From: Deltaproteobacteria bacterium
Lineage (GTDB): Bacteria > Desulfobacterota > Desulfobaccia > Desulfobaccales > 0-14-0-80-60-11
Length of the DNA stretch: 48,561 nucleotides
Assembly (NCBI GenBank): GCA_016874975.1
Contig: VGSQ01000010.1
Coordinates: 1 to 48,561, forward strand
Direction of reading: 5' to 3'
Part shown: positions 47,866-48,561 of the stretch, one piece after another
How positions within the stretch are numbered: position 1 is the first letter of the stretch
Layout of the letters: each line of letters starts with the position of its first letter
Made by a program: the position numbers and the translations under genes
The notes under the pieces: generated by a model
Databases searched by the model: none
What the model saw: the letters and a program-made list of their open reading frames with translations, nothing else
Told to the model about the DNA's origin: nothing

Positions 47866-48081
47866 GTGAATGAGGAGGTCCTGGCCAAGGCGGGCCGGCG
47901 CCAAATGGTGGCGCCCAACCTGGAGGTCAAGGAAGTCCGGGTGGGAGAGCGGCGTTATGTCGTCTGTCGCAATCCCTTGGAAGCCCGAACGGATGCCGCG
48001 GGGCGTGAGGCGATCTTGGAGAAGCTCAGGCAAAAGCTGGAAAAACAAGGTCTTAATAATACTAGGTTAAGTATATATTGA
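47866..48081 (+). pseudogene. Remnant of an IS1634-type transposase
   Basis: This 71-residue frame matches the segment of IS1634-family (IS4 superfamily) transposases around ERRYVVCRNPLEARTDAAG followed by a Lys/Glu-rich helix (ILEKLRQKLEKQG). A stop (TGA) lies immediately before its ATG and the homology ends after about residue 63, where unrelated sequence begins. It lacks the DDE residues. It is a decayed element, probably cut by the adjacent IS701-type insertion. Confidence 0.65.
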
Positions 48082-48084
48082 CAA

Positions 48085-48561
48085 ATGCCTTTCATGAGCG
48101 CACCATGGGTTCATGAAAGCGCAAAAACTCAAGGACTTGGAGCGTCGGTTGAGCTGCTTCCTTCAAGAACTTCTGGAGCCCATGGGTCGGAAAGAACGGC
48201 GTCATTGGGCCAGGGTCTACCTTGAGGGATTGCTGCTCGATGGTGAACGGAAATCTATTGAACCCCTGGCGGCGCGCCTGGCGGGGGCGGACGTGCAGGC
48301 CCTGCGCCAGTTCGTGGGACAGAGTCCCTGGGCCGTGGCAGAGGTGGGGCGACGTCTGGCCCTGAAGATGGTGGACCTGCTGGCCGAGGCGTAGGTGTGG
48401 ATGGTGGACGACACCTCTTTCCCCAAGGCCGGCAAGCATTCTGTGGGGGTGGCCCGGCAATATTGCGGCGCCCTGGGGAAAATCGCCAATTGCCAGGTGG
48501 CGGTGACCCTTCATTGGAGCGGTGCGGCGGCCAGTTGCCCCTTGGGGTGGAGATTGTATCT
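48085..48561 (+). mobile_element. IS701-type insertion sequence, left part
   Basis: The boundary is placed between the end of the IS1634 remnant homology (about 48055) and the transposase start (48113). The terminal repeat is not determinable within the window. Confidence 0.5.
48113..48561 (+). pseudogene. IS701-family transposase with an in-frame amber codon, right end outside the window
   Basis: The frame opens with MKAQKLKDLERRLSCFLQEL and continues as an IS701-type transposase to codon 93, where TAG (48392-48394) appears. The same frame resumes immediately with [19 protein letters not shown] and [18 protein letters not shown], the family's first catalytic-Asp block (DDT). The sequence runs off the right edge without another stop. 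The ORF track lists only the first part. The amber probably replaces a Glu, Gln or Trp codon, so this copy is inactive or needs suppression. The element's left end lies near 48085 but no inverted repeat could be verified. Confidence 0.8.

Noticed and set aside
48392-48394. Pyrrolysine or amber recoding
   Set aside because: TAG is the ordinary stop of at least one intact gene here and both suspicious TAG codons lie in otherwise decaying genes. Not excluded without checking for pyl genes.

Overview
This 48.6 kb window of GC-rich bacterial DNA looks like a chromosomal contig from a Desulfobacterota-like (delta-proteobacterial) anaerobe. That placement is an inference from gene content: GltD/HdrB-type iron-sulfur flavoproteins, a PhsA/PsrA-type molybdoenzyme, a TauE sulfite exporter, arsenosugar genes, and LPS/LolA functions that imply a Gram-negative envelope. 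There is no rRNA, tRNA, CRISPR array or phylogenetic marker to confirm it. Both edges lie in insertion sequences (an IS1595-type end on the left, an IS701-type transposase on the right), which suggests the assembly broke at repeats.

Left part (1-13.3 kb). A minus-strand envelope operon encodes an LpxL-like acyltransferase, two alkaline-phosphatase-superfamily enzymes joined by ATGA overlaps, and a glycosyltransferase cut off by the IS1595 element. Next come a TraB-like protein, a thymidylate-synthase-like fusion protein, a tandem-GAF protein, and an arsenosugar island: AhpD-like protein, radical SAM ArsS, and two glycosyltransferases whose divergent start codons overlap in one CATG. Tandem hairpin repeats and an 18-copy telomere-like heptamer array lie between these genes.

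Centre (13.4-34.7 kb). This is the most interesting region. Two divergent gene sets share the 22.0-22.3 kb control region. Leftward is a six-gene signalling set: a PAS-AAA+-Fis regulator without a recognisable GAFTGA loop, a PhnD-like lipoprotein, a Cys-rich sensor kinase, a single-domain response regulator, a PEP-synthase/rifampin-phosphotransferase-like protein, and a dual-specificity phosphatase fused to a YkgJ-like domain. Rightward is a sulfur-redox set: TauE, a small membrane protein, a rhodanese, PhsA-like and PhsB-like subunits without Tat signal or membrane anchor, a giant NuoF-GltD-ferredoxin fusion, a TVP38 protein, and a GltD-HdrB-like fusion. I read this as a sulfur-compound-sensing system controlling a soluble, NAD(P)H-linked sulfur oxyanion or polysulfide redox pathway. 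Function and coupling are inferred.

Right part (34.8-48.6 kb). It holds a CAP-domain protein, a 49-residue membrane peptide, a minus-strand cluster of dodecin, RtcA and a zinc alcohol dehydrogenase, a broken SGNH hydrolase, a RibD-like reductase/dehydrogenase/PTPS-like operon (the PTPS has Glu where the catalytic Cys should be), an orphan kinase dimerisation domain, NadA, LolA, a PAS histidine kinase, a secreted seven-repeat Kelch protein, and two damaged transposase genes at the edge.
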